A stretch of 64,000 nucleotides of DNA from Planctomycetota bacterium (lineage in GTDB: Bacteria > Planctomycetota > UBA1135 > GCA-002686595). Both the position numbers and the translations under genes were made by a program. The DNA lies in contig JAIOPM010000032.1 in the NCBI GenBank assembly GCA_021413885.1, forward strand, positions 1-64,000. Direction: 5' to 3'. Of this stretch, positions 50,944-60,200 are shown in pieces. Every line of letters begins with the position of its first letter. The stretch's first letter is position 1. A model generated the notes under the pieces. That model worked only from the letters and a program-made list of their open reading frames with translations. It had not been told where the DNA came from and ran no database searches.

Positions 50944-52155
50944 TCACGCCTCGGCGAAACCGCGCAGCGTCTGGTCGGCCCACGAGATCGCGGCGACATA
51001 CGCTTCGTTGAGTTCGACGAAGTCGAAATCCGCGAGCTCTTCGCCCTGCCAATCCGCGCGTTCACACGCGAGCGCCGCATCGAGCACGACGCCGAGTTCA
51101 CCGGTGCGCTTGGTCAACGCGGCGCCGATGTCGTCGGTCAACGGGAGCTTCGCGATCACGCGCTCCATCGGCTCGTCGAGGAACGCGTCGAGGACCGAGA
51201 AGAGCCCGACGAGGAAGTGCTTCTGCGGATCGCCGTCGCGCGTCGCGCCGAGCAACTGACAGTACCGGGCGCGGACCAGCGCGGTCGTCGACAACTCCGC
51301 CGGCTTGTCGGACGCCGCCGCGAGGATCATCAGCGTCGCGCAGGTGCGCACGCGCTCGACGCCGAGCATGTGCACCGCGTCGCGCAGACGCGAGATGTGC
51401 GCTTGCCGACCGATCGCGGCGGAGTTGACGTAGCGCACGAGTCGGTGCGCGAGCGTGATGTCCTTCTGCACCAACGCCGTGATCCGTTCGGGCGTCGCCT
51501 TGGGATCGTTCAACTCGGCGAGCAGCATCATCAAGCGCGCGCGATCGCCGGAGAGCGCTCGTCCGCGCACCGGCGACGGACGCGCGAAGAAGTAGCCCTG
51601 GAAGAGCTCGAAGCCCGAGTCGACGCAGGTGTCAAAGGTCTCTCGCGTCTCGACCTTCTCGGCGAGCAAGCGCCGGCCCGTCGGCCGCAACTGGGCCGCG
51701 ACGCGCTCGATCTGCTCGCGATCGCGGCCGTAGACATCGACCTTGATCATGTCGCACTCGGCGATCAGTCCCGCGTTCCGTTCGTCGAGTTCGAAATCGT
51801 CGAGGGCGATACGGAAGCCGCGCTGACGCGCATCGCGCATCGCCGCGAGCACCGGCTCCTCCGCCGTGACGTCCTCGAGGACTTCGATCACGACGCGCTC
51901 CGGCGGCAACGAAAGGAACGCGCGCGTCACGAGGAAGTCGCGCGAGACGTTGATCCACGCGCGGCTCGAACCGATCAACGTGTCGAGTCCGACGTCGAGC
52001 AACGCGCGCACGATCACGCTCGCGGTCGCTTGGTCCGCTCCGTCGACGAGCGCCGCATGCTCGTCGGTGCCGCGGAAGAGCAGTTCGTACCCTGCGACGC
52101 GCAGATCCCGATCGAGGATCGGCTGACGGGCGAGCAACAGCGGGAGCTCTGACAT
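50944..52155 (-). CDS. EAL-HDOD protein with degenerate EAL domain
   Basis: The 403-residue product has an N-terminal EAL-like domain (residues ~5-205) and a C-terminal HDOD domain (~205-395: LVQKDITLAHRLVRYVNSA and RDAVHMLGVERVRTCATLMIL). In the EAL domain, the EAL motif is GYELLFRG, the ALDDFG(T/A)GYS region is ALDDFELDERN, and the usual EGVE reads EKVE, so c-di-GMP hydrolysis is unlikely. The architecture is that of YuxH/CdgJ-type proteins that act in motility or signalling without phosphodiesterase activity. No signal peptide. Confidence 0.88.
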   Translation of the reverse strand: MSELPLLLARQPILDRDLRVAGYELLFRGTDEHAALVDGADQATASVIVRALLDVGLDTLIGSSRAWINVSRDFLVTRAFLSLPPERVVIEVLEDVTAEEPVLAAMRDARQRGFRIALDDFELDERNAGLIAECDMIKVDVYGRDREQIERVAAQLRPTGRRLLAEKVETRETFDTCVDSGFELFQGYFFARPSPVRGRALSGDRARLMMLLAELNDPKATPERITALVQKDITLAHRLVRYVNSAAIGRQAHISRLRDAVHMLGVERVRTCATLMILAAASDKPAELSTTALVRARYCQLLGATRDGDPQKHFLVGLFSVLDAFLDEPMERVIAKLPLTDDIGAALTKRTGELGVVLDAALACERADWQGEELADFDFVELNEAYVAAISWADQTLRGFAEA

Positions 52156-52451
52156 GCGCAACGCGCGACGCCCGGAGACGAGCGACTGCGCCCCCTTCTC
52201 GACCACGACCCGGCGCCGCCTTCAACCTAAGATGCCTCGGAATCCGCGCGCGCAAGCGCGTCGCGAAACCTGCCGCGCACGGCACACTCGCCCGTCCGGG
52301 CGCGCGCGCCTCTTCACGAATCCGCACGAAAGTTCCAGTCGGGCGCTGCGCGAAGGGCGGAGACGCGGACAATCCGGCCGGTTCGCGGATCGCGGTCGCG
52401 ATTCCCGTAAGCTCCGCGGTTCATCCAACCCCATTTCCAAGGAATCCAGAC

Positions 52452-52889
52452 ATGAAGTTCTCCCACAGTTTCCTCGCACTCGCCGCGTTCCTGCCGTTGG
52501 TCGCCTGCTCGAAGAGCGGCGCCGAAACCAAGAGCCTCGCCGACCAAGCGAAGGCCGGCATGGACGCCGCCGCGGCGAAGGTCGACAGCATCGACTTCTC
52601 CAAGTTGACGCCCGAAATGTTCAAGACCAACGCGAAGTCGGCGATCGACGACCTCGCGAAGAAGCTCGGCGAGTTGAAAGACGCCGCCGGCGCGAGCAAC
52701 CTCACGGCGAAGTTCGGACCGATGCTCGATCAACTCGTGCAGTCGAAGGCGAAGTTCGCCGAGCACCTGCCGGACATGAGCAGCCTCAAGCAAGCGATCA
52801 CCGACTTCACCGCCAAGTTCCAAGGCAACGGCGACGTGATGAAGGCGATCCAGCCGCTGCTCGACAAGGCGAAGGCCTTGATCGGCTGA
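52452..52889 (+). CDS. Small helical lipoprotein, unknown
   Basis: The 145-residue product has a lipoprotein signal (ALAAFLPLVAC). The mature part is Ala/Lys-rich and almost entirely helical (KSAIDDLAKKLGELKDAAGA, DFTAKFQGNGDVMKAIQPL). AAGGAA lies seven bases before the ATG. No family is recognised; it could be a coiled-coil or amphipathic envelope protein. Confidence 0.65.
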   Translation: MKFSHSFLALAAFLPLVACSKSGAETKSLADQAKAGMDAAAAKVDSIDFSKLTPEMFKTNAKSAIDDLAKKLGELKDAAGASNLTAKFGPMLDQLVQSKAKFAEHLPDMSSLKQAITDFTAKFQGNGDVMKAIQPLLDKAKALIG

Positions 52890-52983
52890 GCGAACGCTTC
52901 CGCCGGTTCAACGCACGCCGTTCCGCCTCGCGCGGCACGGCGTGCGTTCGTTCGCGGAGAGCCGCGGCGCGAGCGAGCGTCGT

Positions 52984-52989
52984 TACACT
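52984..52989 (+). promoter_or_regulatory. -10-like box (TACACT) upstream of the lipoprotein gene at 53025
   Basis: TACACT lies 35 bases before the ATG, with GGAGG at 53012-53016 between them. Confidence 0.4.
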
Positions 52990-53024
52990 CGGGCGGCGTG
53001 CGTGTCGCGTTGGAGGAATCGATC

Positions 53025-53543
53025 ATGCTGTTCAAGACTCTGAGTGGAAGCGCGCTGATCCTGTACGCCGCCCTCGCTTGCCAAGTCCCGACGACGCAGA
53101 CCGAAACGAGTCGCGAACGCGTCGCTCCGCAGCCGCAGGCCAAACGGCCCGCGGATCTGGTGTCGAACGTCGCGTACCCGATCGAAGCGCTCCAGACGAC
53201 GCAGCTCGGAGACGGCTACTTGATTTCGTCGCGCGTGTGGGTCACCGGACGAATCACCACCGTCGACGGACTGTTCGGTCGTCCGCCGGGCACGACCGTC
53301 GTCGAGGTCATTACCTTCGTCAAGTTCCTGCGCGACACCGGGCCGGACACGACCGAGTTCCTCTGCTCGTGGGCGGATTTCCAAACCGTGGCGCCCGACA
53401 GCCGCGACAAGCACTCCTACTCGTCGTTGGAGGATCCGCATCCCGTGGAGGTCGTCGTCATGCCGCGCGGCACGCTCACGTGGGGCGCCGTGAAATCGAA
53501 GGACGACGTGACGATCGTAGCGCGGAACCTCGACTCGAAGTGA
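53025..53543 (+). CDS. Hypothetical lipoprotein
   Basis: The 172-residue product has a lipoprotein signal (SGSALILYAALAC, Cys ~19), then a Pro/Gln-rich linker and a beta-rich part (GYLISSRVWVTGRITTV, TVVEVITFVKFLRD). GGAGG lies eight bases before the ATG, which favours this start over one 27 bases upstream. No known domain. Confidence 0.65.
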   Translation: MLFKTLSGSALILYAALACQVPTTQTETSRERVAPQPQAKRPADLVSNVAYPIEALQTTQLGDGYLISSRVWVTGRITTVDGLFGRPPGTTVVEVITFVKFLRDTGPDTTEFLCSWADFQTVAPDSRDKHSYSSLEDPHPVEVVVMPRGTLTWGAVKSKDDVTIVARNLDSK

Positions 53544-53581
53544 GCGCGCGAAGTGCGGCGCGCGGAGGCCGCGTCGCCCGC

Positions 53582-53587
53582 TAGACT
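53582..53587 (+). promoter_or_regulatory. -10-like box (TAGACT) upstream of the small membrane protein/ATPase operon
   Basis: TAGACT is followed by nine bases and the ATG at 53597, so the leader would be only about 3 bases. Confidence 0.45.
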
Positions 53588-53596
53588 CTCGCGCCG

Positions 53597-53788
53597 ATGG
53601 GCGTTTCGGTTCAACGGTCGCGCGGCGCGCGCTTCGATCGGCTCACGCTCGTCGGCATGGGGCTCGGCGTCGCAATCCTCTTGCAACCGTGGTGGAGCGG
53701 CGGTTTTCGCGTCGGTTTCTTCGTGACGCTCGCGTCGACGTTGGCGCAGATCGTGGCGGCGCACCTGCCGCGCGGGGCGGACGAGTGA
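53597..53788 (+). CDS. Small two-helix membrane protein at the head of the ATPase operon
   Basis: The 63-residue product has a basic N terminus, then two hydrophobic segments (LTLVGMGLGVAILLQPWW and GFFVTLASTLAQIVAAHL). Its stop overlaps the GTG start of the first ATPase (GTGA). It may be a small auxiliary subunit of the transporter; compare the small DUF2160-type membrane proteins in glycerol ABC operons. Sequence relation to those is not shown. Confidence 0.55.
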   Translation: MGVSVQRSRGARFDRLTLVGMGLGVAILLQPWWSGGFRVGFFVTLASTLAQIVAAHLPRGADE

Positions 53789-54861
53789 GTTTTCTCGCGC
53801 TCGAACGCGTCGAGAAGACGTACCCCAACGGCACGCGCGCCGTGAAGGGCGTCGACCTCGCGATCGAAGAAGGCGAGTTCATCGTGTTGCTCGGTCCGTC
53901 GGGTTGCGGGAAGACGACGACGCTGCGGATGATCGCGGGGCTCGAGCTCGCGACTGGCGGCTCGATCCGGCTCGCAGGCCGCGAAGTGACGCTCGCGAAG
54001 CCTTCGGAGCGCGACGTCGGTTTCGTGTTCCAGTTCTACGCGCTCTACCCGCACCTCGACGTCGCGGCCAACATCGGTTTCCCGCTCGAAGCGACCGGTG
54101 TCGGACGCGCCGAGCGCGAGAAGTTGGTGCGCGAGGTCGCGGAGGAACTCGATCTCTCTCACCTGCTCGCGCGCCGCCCGCGCGAACTCTCCGGCGGCGA
54201 CCAACAACGCGTCGCGCTCGCGCGCGCGATGGTGCGCAAACCCGCGGCGTGGTTGATGGACGAGCCGCTCGGCACGCTCGACGCCGATCGCCGTCTCGAG
54301 ATGTGCGAGTTCGTCCGCGCGCGGCAACTGCGCGCGCGCGTCACCACCGTCTACGTCACGCACGATCAAGAGGAAGCGATGCGCCTCGCCGATCGCGTCG
54401 TCGTGATGTCCGACGGCCTGATCCTGCAGGACGCGCCGCCGCTCGATGTCTACGACGAGCCCGCGTCGCTCTTCGTCGCGCGATTCGTCGGCAGTCCGGG
54501 CATGAACTTCGTCGAGGGCGAGGTGCGTGAGCGCGACGGCACTGTCCGATTTCGTCCGCGCGGCGCGGAGCTCGAGCTCGCGGTCCCGCGCGGCGCGAAG
54601 CCGGGCCCGGCGACGCTCGGCGTGCGCGCCGAGTTCGTCGGCGTCGTGCGCGGCGACGGACGCGCGACGTTACGCGGACGCGTGAAGGTCGACGAGTACT
54701 TGGGCTCGAGCCGCTCGCTGCACGTCGACACGCCGCTCGGCCGCGTCGTCGCGCGCGGCGACGCGGATGCGCCGAGCGCGGTCGGCGAAGAAGTCGGGCT
54801 CGAGCTCGCGCTCGACCACGTCCGCCTCTTTGATCCGGCGAGCGGTCGGAGGCTCGCGTGA
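53785..54861 (+). CDS. ABC transporter ATPase (UgpC/MalK-like), first copy
   Basis: The 358-residue product has Walker A GPSGCGKTT, signature LSGGDQQRVALARAM, Walker B WLMDEPLGTLDA and switch His in VYVTHDQEEAM, then a C-terminal TOBE-like regulatory part (GEVRERDGTVRFRP, TLGVRAEFVGV). Its GTG start overlaps the small membrane protein's stop, and its own stop overlaps the next ATPase (GTGA). It is likely one half of a heterodimeric ATPase for the CUT1 transporter at 42171/48106. Confidence 0.93.
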   Translation: MSFLALERVEKTYPNGTRAVKGVDLAIEEGEFIVLLGPSGCGKTTTLRMIAGLELATGGSIRLAGREVTLAKPSERDVGFVFQFYALYPHLDVAANIGFPLEATGVGRAEREKLVREVAEELDLSHLLARRPRELSGGDQQRVALARAMVRKPAAWLMDEPLGTLDADRRLEMCEFVRARQLRARVTTVYVTHDQEEAMRLADRVVVMSDGLILQDAPPLDVYDEPASLFVARFVGSPGMNFVEGEVRERDGTVRFRPRGAELELAVPRGAKPGPATLGVRAEFVGVVRGDGRATLRGRVKVDEYLGSSRSLHVDTPLGRVVARGDADAPSAVGEEVGLELALDHVRLFDPASGRRLA

Positions 54862-55898
54862 GCCACGCGCTCGAACTGCGCGGCGTCGTCAAACGCTTCG
54901 GCGCGACGACGGCGCTCGACGGCGTCGATCTGGTGCTCGGCGCCGACGAGATCCTGGTCGTGCTCGGGCCGACCGGCGCGGGCAAGACGACGTTGCTGCG
55001 CACGATCGCGGGGCTCGAAGCGCCCGACGAGGGTTCGCTCGTCTTCGCAGGCCGCGACGCGACGCACGCGGCGCCGGCGGAACGCGACATCGCGCTCGTC
55101 TTCCAGAACTTCTCGCTCTACCCGAGCTGGACGGTGCGCGAGAACCTCGCGTTCCCGCTCGGCGCGCCGGGCCGCGCGCTGAATCCGAGCGAGATCGAAG
55201 CCCGCGTGCAAGCCGCCGCCGCGACGCTGCGCATCCCGCACTTGCTCGACCGCGCCGCGCGCCATCTCTCCGGCGGCGAAATGCAACGCGTTGCGATCGG
55301 CCGTGCGATCGTCCGGCGACCGAAGCTCTTCCTGATGGACGAGCCGCTCACCAACCTCGACGCGAAGTTGCGCGAGGCGTTGCGCGTCGAGCTGGTCGAG
55401 CTCGTGCGCTCGCTTCGCCTGCCGATGGTCTACGTCACGCACGATCAAGCGGAGGCGCTCTCGATGGGCGACCGCGTCGCGGTGCTCTCCGCCGGCCGAG
55501 TGCTGCAAGTCGGCGACGCGAAGAGCGTCTACCTCGCGCCCGCGTCGCCGCTGGTCGCGCGCCAACTCGGCTCGCCGCCGATCAACCTCTTCGAAGCGCG
55601 GTGGAGCGACGGTTGGTGGCGCGCGTCGGACGGCGTGCCGCTCGCGCCGGCAGAGCGTCCGAACGCGCTCGCCGCGACGCTCGGCGTGCGGCCCGAGCAC
55701 GTCCTTCCGACCGGCGGCTCGGCTCCAGCGCGCATCGAAGTCGTCGAGGACACCGGGCCGACCCGCGTGCTCCTGGTCGCGTGCGGCGCGAGCCGGTGGC
55801 ACCTCCTGGTCCCGCGGCGTTTCGAAGCGCGCGTCGGCGACGAGCTCCGGCCCCGAATCGACCCGGCGCGGGTCGTCGTCTGGCCGGCGAGCGCCTGA
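54858..55898 (+). CDS. ABC transporter ATPase (MalK-like), second copy
   Basis: The 346-residue product has Walker A GPTGAGKTT, signature LSGGEMQRVAIGRAI, Walker B FLMDEPLTNLDA, switch VYVTHDQAEAL and a TOBE-like C terminus (ATLGVRPEHVLPTGG). All ATPase motifs are intact in both copies, so neither looks inactive. CUT1 transporters usually use one ATPase; two tandem ones recall the GlpS/GlpT pair of glycerol transporters. Confidence 0.92.
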   Translation: MSHALELRGVVKRFGATTALDGVDLVLGADEILVVLGPTGAGKTTLLRTIAGLEAPDEGSLVFAGRDATHAAPAERDIALVFQNFSLYPSWTVRENLAFPLGAPGRALNPSEIEARVQAAAATLRIPHLLDRAARHLSGGEMQRVAIGRAIVRRPKLFLMDEPLTNLDAKLREALRVELVELVRSLRLPMVYVTHDQAEALSMGDRVAVLSAGRVLQVGDAKSVYLAPASPLVARQLGSPPINLFEARWSDGWWRASDGVPLAPAERPNALAATLGVRPEHVLPTGGSAPARIEVVEDTGPTRVLLVACGASRWHLLVPRRFEARVGDELRPRIDPARVVVWPASA

Positions 55899-56076
55899 GT
55901 TCGCGCCGTCGCCCGGGATTCCCGAAGGAATTCCGACGGAGCGCAAACCGCCGGCGCCCGACGCGACACCAGCAGGCTGAGAGCCTCGGACTCCAAGGCG
56001 TCCGGCGCGTCGCGAAGGGTCACGCGCCTGATCGTGCCCGCTTCGTCGACGCCGCGTCCCGAGCTCGCCACGCACC

Positions 56077-56712
56077 ATGGATCCGCACCAAGTCGACGTC
56101 CCCCACGACGACCTCGTGCAGCACGAGCGTTTCCTCCATGCGCTCGCGCGCAAGCTCGTCCACGACGAAGACCTCGCCAACGACGTCGTGCAGGACACGT
56201 GGCTCGCCGCGCTGCGCCATCCGCCGCGCGCGCGGGAGACGGTGCGCGCTTGGCTCGCGCGCGTCACCTACAACCGCGCGATCCAGTCGTTCCGCACGCG
56301 CGAGCGGCGGGAACGACGCGAGCTCGCGAACGCCCGCCGCGAAGCGTTGCCGTCGCCCACCGAAGACCTGGAACGCGAGCAAGCGCGCGCGTTGGTCGTC
56401 GAAGCGTTGGACGCGACCGACACGACGTACCGCACGGTGCTCTTGCTGCGTTACTACGAAGGCCTCGAGCCGCGCGACATCGCGAAGTTGCTCGACTGTC
56501 CGCTGGAGACCGTGCGCACGCGTCTGAAGCGCGGGCTCGAACATCTCCGCCGCCGCCTCGACCGCACGCGCGGCGGCGATCGCTCGTGGGCCGGAGCCTT
56601 GATGTCGTTGATGCCCGCGAGAGCGAACTCACCCGCGCACACGCCGAAGTTGGACGCCGAACGTCGCGCGCGCGAAGCGAATTGGATCCGCTCGGGCCGC
56701 GTGGCGCGGTAG
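56077..56712 (+). CDS. ECF-type RNA polymerase sigma factor
   Basis: The 211-residue product has sigma region 2 (FLHALARKLVHDEDLANDVVQDTWLAALRHP, then RAWLARVTYNRA) and region 4 (LLLRYYEGLEPRDIAKLLDCPLETVRTRLKRGLEHLRRR). A short tail ends in ARREANWIRSGRVAR. The region-4-to-tail stretch (LDRTRGGDRSWAGALMSLMPARA) resembles the same part of the fused sigma factor 600 bp downstream, so the two are paralogues. It has no membrane helix. No anti-sigma gene is seen. Confidence 0.9.
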   Translation: MDPHQVDVPHDDLVQHERFLHALARKLVHDEDLANDVVQDTWLAALRHPPRARETVRAWLARVTYNRAIQSFRTRERRERRELANARREALPSPTEDLEREQARALVVEALDATDTTYRTVLLLRYYEGLEPRDIAKLLDCPLETVRTRLKRGLEHLRRRLDRTRGGDRSWAGALMSLMPARANSPAHTPKLDAERRAREANWIRSGRVAR

Positions 56713-56718
56713 ACGCGC

Positions 56719-57174
56719 TCAGCGCGAGAGCTTGCGCAGGAGTTCGTCGAGCTCCTGCTGCATGAAGCGGTCGGAGATGTGGAACGCGCCCGGCAGCGGC
56801 TCGAAGATGTTCGCTAGACCGACGACCTGTCCGTCGACGAGGATGGCGAGCGGCCGGTCGACGTTGCGGCCCGTGAAGGCCTCGAACCGACGGGCGTCGT
56901 CGGGTTGAAGCTCGACCACGAGCGTCGGGTTTCCATTCTCGTTCTCCGCCCGGTCGACGCGCTTCGGCGGCGCATCGAACTAGCCCGGCTCGCGAGAGAT
57001 GGTCGCGTTCTGCCGCGCCGCCGCGTAGAACCGATAGGGCCCGTCGCGCGACGACTCCGGCGTGCTCGCGTCGGCCTGGATGCCGAGGGTGATCGGCCGG
57101 TAGACGATCGCGCGCGCGAACCAGGCGAACGCGAGCAGCGTGACGAGCACGAGGACACCGAGGATGTACTTCAC
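56719..57174 (-). pseudogene. SecD-head-like membrane-anchored protein interrupted by an in-frame TAG
   Basis: Reading from GTG 57174, a membrane anchor (KYILGVLVLVTLLAFAWFA) and ~40 further residues end at TAG (56980-56982). In the same frame, without any shift, the next ~85 residues continue as FDAPPKRVDRAENENG... and then PDDARRFEAFTGRNVDRPLAILVDGQ, matching the SecD/SecDF first-head pattern (ARKFAELT...GKPLAIVLDG). The frame keeps high GC at third positions on both sides. So either one gene has gained a stop recently, or UAG is read through, or a base is wrong in the assembly. A GTG at 56919 could restart the second part but has no ribosome site. It lies between two sigma factor genes on the opposite strand. 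Confidence 0.7.
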
Positions 57175-57270
57175 TGCGGAACGACGCCGAACGGCGGATC
57201 CGATTGAACCACCCGCTCCCCGACCGGCGATACTGGGAAGTCGGGACGAAGAGAGCCGTCTCGACACCTG

Positions 57271-60200
57271 ATGGAACTCGAACCCACGCCGGGTCGCAGC
57301 CCCCTCGACGCAATTCTCGCCGAGGAAGGGTTCATCCGGGCGTTGGCGAAGAAGCTCGCGCGCGACGACGAGGTGGCGAACGATGTGTTCCAGGACACGC
57401 TGCTCGCGGCGATGAAGCGGCCCGCGAGGCCCGACGTGCCGGTCCGCTCGTGGATCGTGCGCGTGATCCACAACCGCGTCGCGCAGAGTCATCGCCGGCG
57501 CGTGCGACGCGAGCAACACGAAGCGTTGCACGAGCCCGAGCACGCCGACCTCTCGCCCGCGGAAACGGCGGAACGCGACGGCCTGCGCGTCCACGTCTTG
57601 CGCGCGATCGAGGAGATGGACGAGCCGTATCGCTCCGCGATCGTGCTGCGTTTCTACGAGGACCTCGAACCGCGCCAAATGGCGGAACGCCTCGGCGTGC
57701 CGGTCGAGACGGCGCGCACGCGCGTCAAGCGAGCGCTCGCTCAACTGCGCGCGCGCCTCGATCGCGAGTACCGCGGCGACACCGCGCGTTGGGCGACGGC
57801 GTTGTGGATGTGGACGTTGCCGGCGCGCAGCGGAATCGTCGCGGCGCCGACGGGAACGAGCGGTGCGCGTTGGGCGAGCGGACTCGTCGCGGTGATCGGC
57901 TGCGCGCTGCTCGCGTGGTTCCTGCGTTCGCGCGTCGAGCCGCCGAACGAGGACGTCGCGTCGGTGTCGGGCGTCGAGAGCCGCGCGACGGAGCTCGCGC
58001 CGGCCGCGAGTCCATCGAGCGGGTCTGAGCGCGCGCAAGATCCGCCGCAAGCGCTTCCTGCCGTCGTATTGCGCGTCGTTCGCCGCGACGACGGCGGCGC
58101 GGTCGCCGGAGCGCGCGTGCGTGCGCGCGACGCGGACGGACTCGAACGCTCGACCGATACAGCCGGCGCCGCGACTTTGCCGTGGCCGATCGACCGCGAG
58201 CTCGACGTCGAGATCGACGCGACGGAGAGCACGCTCGCGAGCCGGGCGCATCTCGCTCCGGCCGAGCGCGCGACGCTCGCAGGTCCGTGGACGATCACGG
58301 TCGAAGGCTCGAGCGAAGTCGCGGGCCGCGCGATCGATCGTTTCGGCCAGGCTGTCGCGCTCGCGAACGTCACGGTCTTCGCGCTCGACGACGAAGACGA
58401 GCCCGATCTCGTCGCGCCCGTGCTCGCGAGCACGACCAGCGACCGCACCGGTCGCTTCCAGTTCGATCACTTGCCGCGCCGCTTCGCCCTCGCGGTCGAG
58501 AGCCCCGAGCGCGTCGCCGCCGACCTGTGGCTCGCGAGCTTTTCTCGCGCGCGCAAGCTCGACGGGCTCGAGCTGGTCCTCGACGATCCCGCGCCCGTCG
58601 CCGGCACCGTGCAGGACGGCGACGGCAACGCGATCGCCGGCGCGAAGCTGACGTTCGCGCGCGTGCGCGGCGACGCCGACTTGCGCTCGAGCGCGTTCGC
58701 CGAAACTTGGTTCCGCGCGCGCGACGAGTTCGAGGCGGAGAGCGAGTACGACGGCCGCTTCGAGCTCGCGCGCCTGCCCCGCGGTCGTTATCGACTGACG
58801 TTGCGCAAGGACGGACTCGCGACGTTGACGCGCAGCGTGCTCGCGCCCGACTCCGCGGTCGCGATCGAGTTGGAGAGCGCGATCGCGACCGAGTTCGTTG
58901 TCGCCGACTCCGCGGGCGAGGCGGTCGCGGGAGCGCGCGCGACCTTGCGTCACTCGGCGAGCTCGAAGCGCGGGCTCGGCGGCGGCGAGCAGCACGCGAC
59001 GTCCGACGCCGAAGGTCGCATCGTCGCGAGCGGCGCGGGCGCGGAGACGTCGGTGTGGCTGCACCTCGACGCGGCCGGCTTCGCGAGCGCGCTCTACGGT
59101 CCGTTCGACGTGTCGAACGACGCTCCGACGCGGCGAGTCGCGCTCGACGTCGGACGCACGCTCGACGGCAGCGTCCGCGACGAGTCGGGCGCGCCGCTCG
59201 CGGGCGTGCTCGTCCTCGCGCGCGCGGTCGCGGCGACCGCGGACCTCGAGGACTTCGGCTTCGGCCATCAGCACGCGTTCTTCGAGCTCGCGCGCACGCG
59301 CGCCGACGCGAACGGCGAGTTCCGTTTCGACGCGTTGACGCGCGAGGACGTCGAGCTCGAGGTGCTGCCGGCCGAACGCGCCGCGCCGATCCTCGCCCAA
59401 GTCGTGCCGCGCGGCGCGGAGCGCGCGGACCTCGTCCTGCGCTCGACGCGCGCCGGCGGCGTCACGTTGGTCGGTCGCGTCACCGCGCGCATCGGCGGCA
59501 CGGCGCTCGAAGACTTCACCGTCAGCGCGTTGCCGAGCGACACGCCCGAGCGTTCGAGCCGCGTCACGACGCACGCCACGCGCTCGGACGGCCGCTTCCG
59601 ACTCGAGCTCGATTCGAGCGGCGATTGGATCGTCACCGCGAGCGCACCCGGCTGCGCGAGCGAGTCGCGCGTCCTGCTCGGCGTCGAGTCCGGCGTGCGC
59701 ACGTTGGTCTTCGAGCTCGCGCGCGCGCGCACGCTCGACGTCCGCGTCGTCGACGCGCGCGGTCGACCGGTGCCGTACGCGACGTTGGCGATCAGCGACG
59801 ACGAGGATCGGCCGGTCGCGGTCGCGCTCGCCGCCCATGAACGGCGCAGCGCGTTGCAGGTCGGACCGCGCGGCGAAGCGCGCCTCGTCGACGTGCCCGC
59901 AGATCGCATCCACGTCGACGTCACGACGCCGTTCCTGCGCGAGGCGACGCGTTTCGAACTCGAGCTCGCGCAAGATGCGTCCGAGTCGCGCACGTTGGTG
60001 CTCGAGCAACACGACGTCGAGCTCCCCCGCCGCCGCCTCGCGTTCGCCGTCGTCGCGGCGGAAGGCGAGACGAGCGCGTTGCAGCTCGGAGCTCCGCCGT
60101 CGGATGCGAAGGCGTGGACCGGTCACGTCGCGCTGGGCGTGCGCGACGCGGCGGGCCGCGTGCAGCTCTCGTTCGCAGGCTGGTTCGAGAACGGGCGTCT

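Noticed and set aside
55899-56076. Possible riboswitch or leader before the first sigma gene
   Set aside because: The gap has short GC-rich inverted repeats but no recognisable conserved aptamer core.
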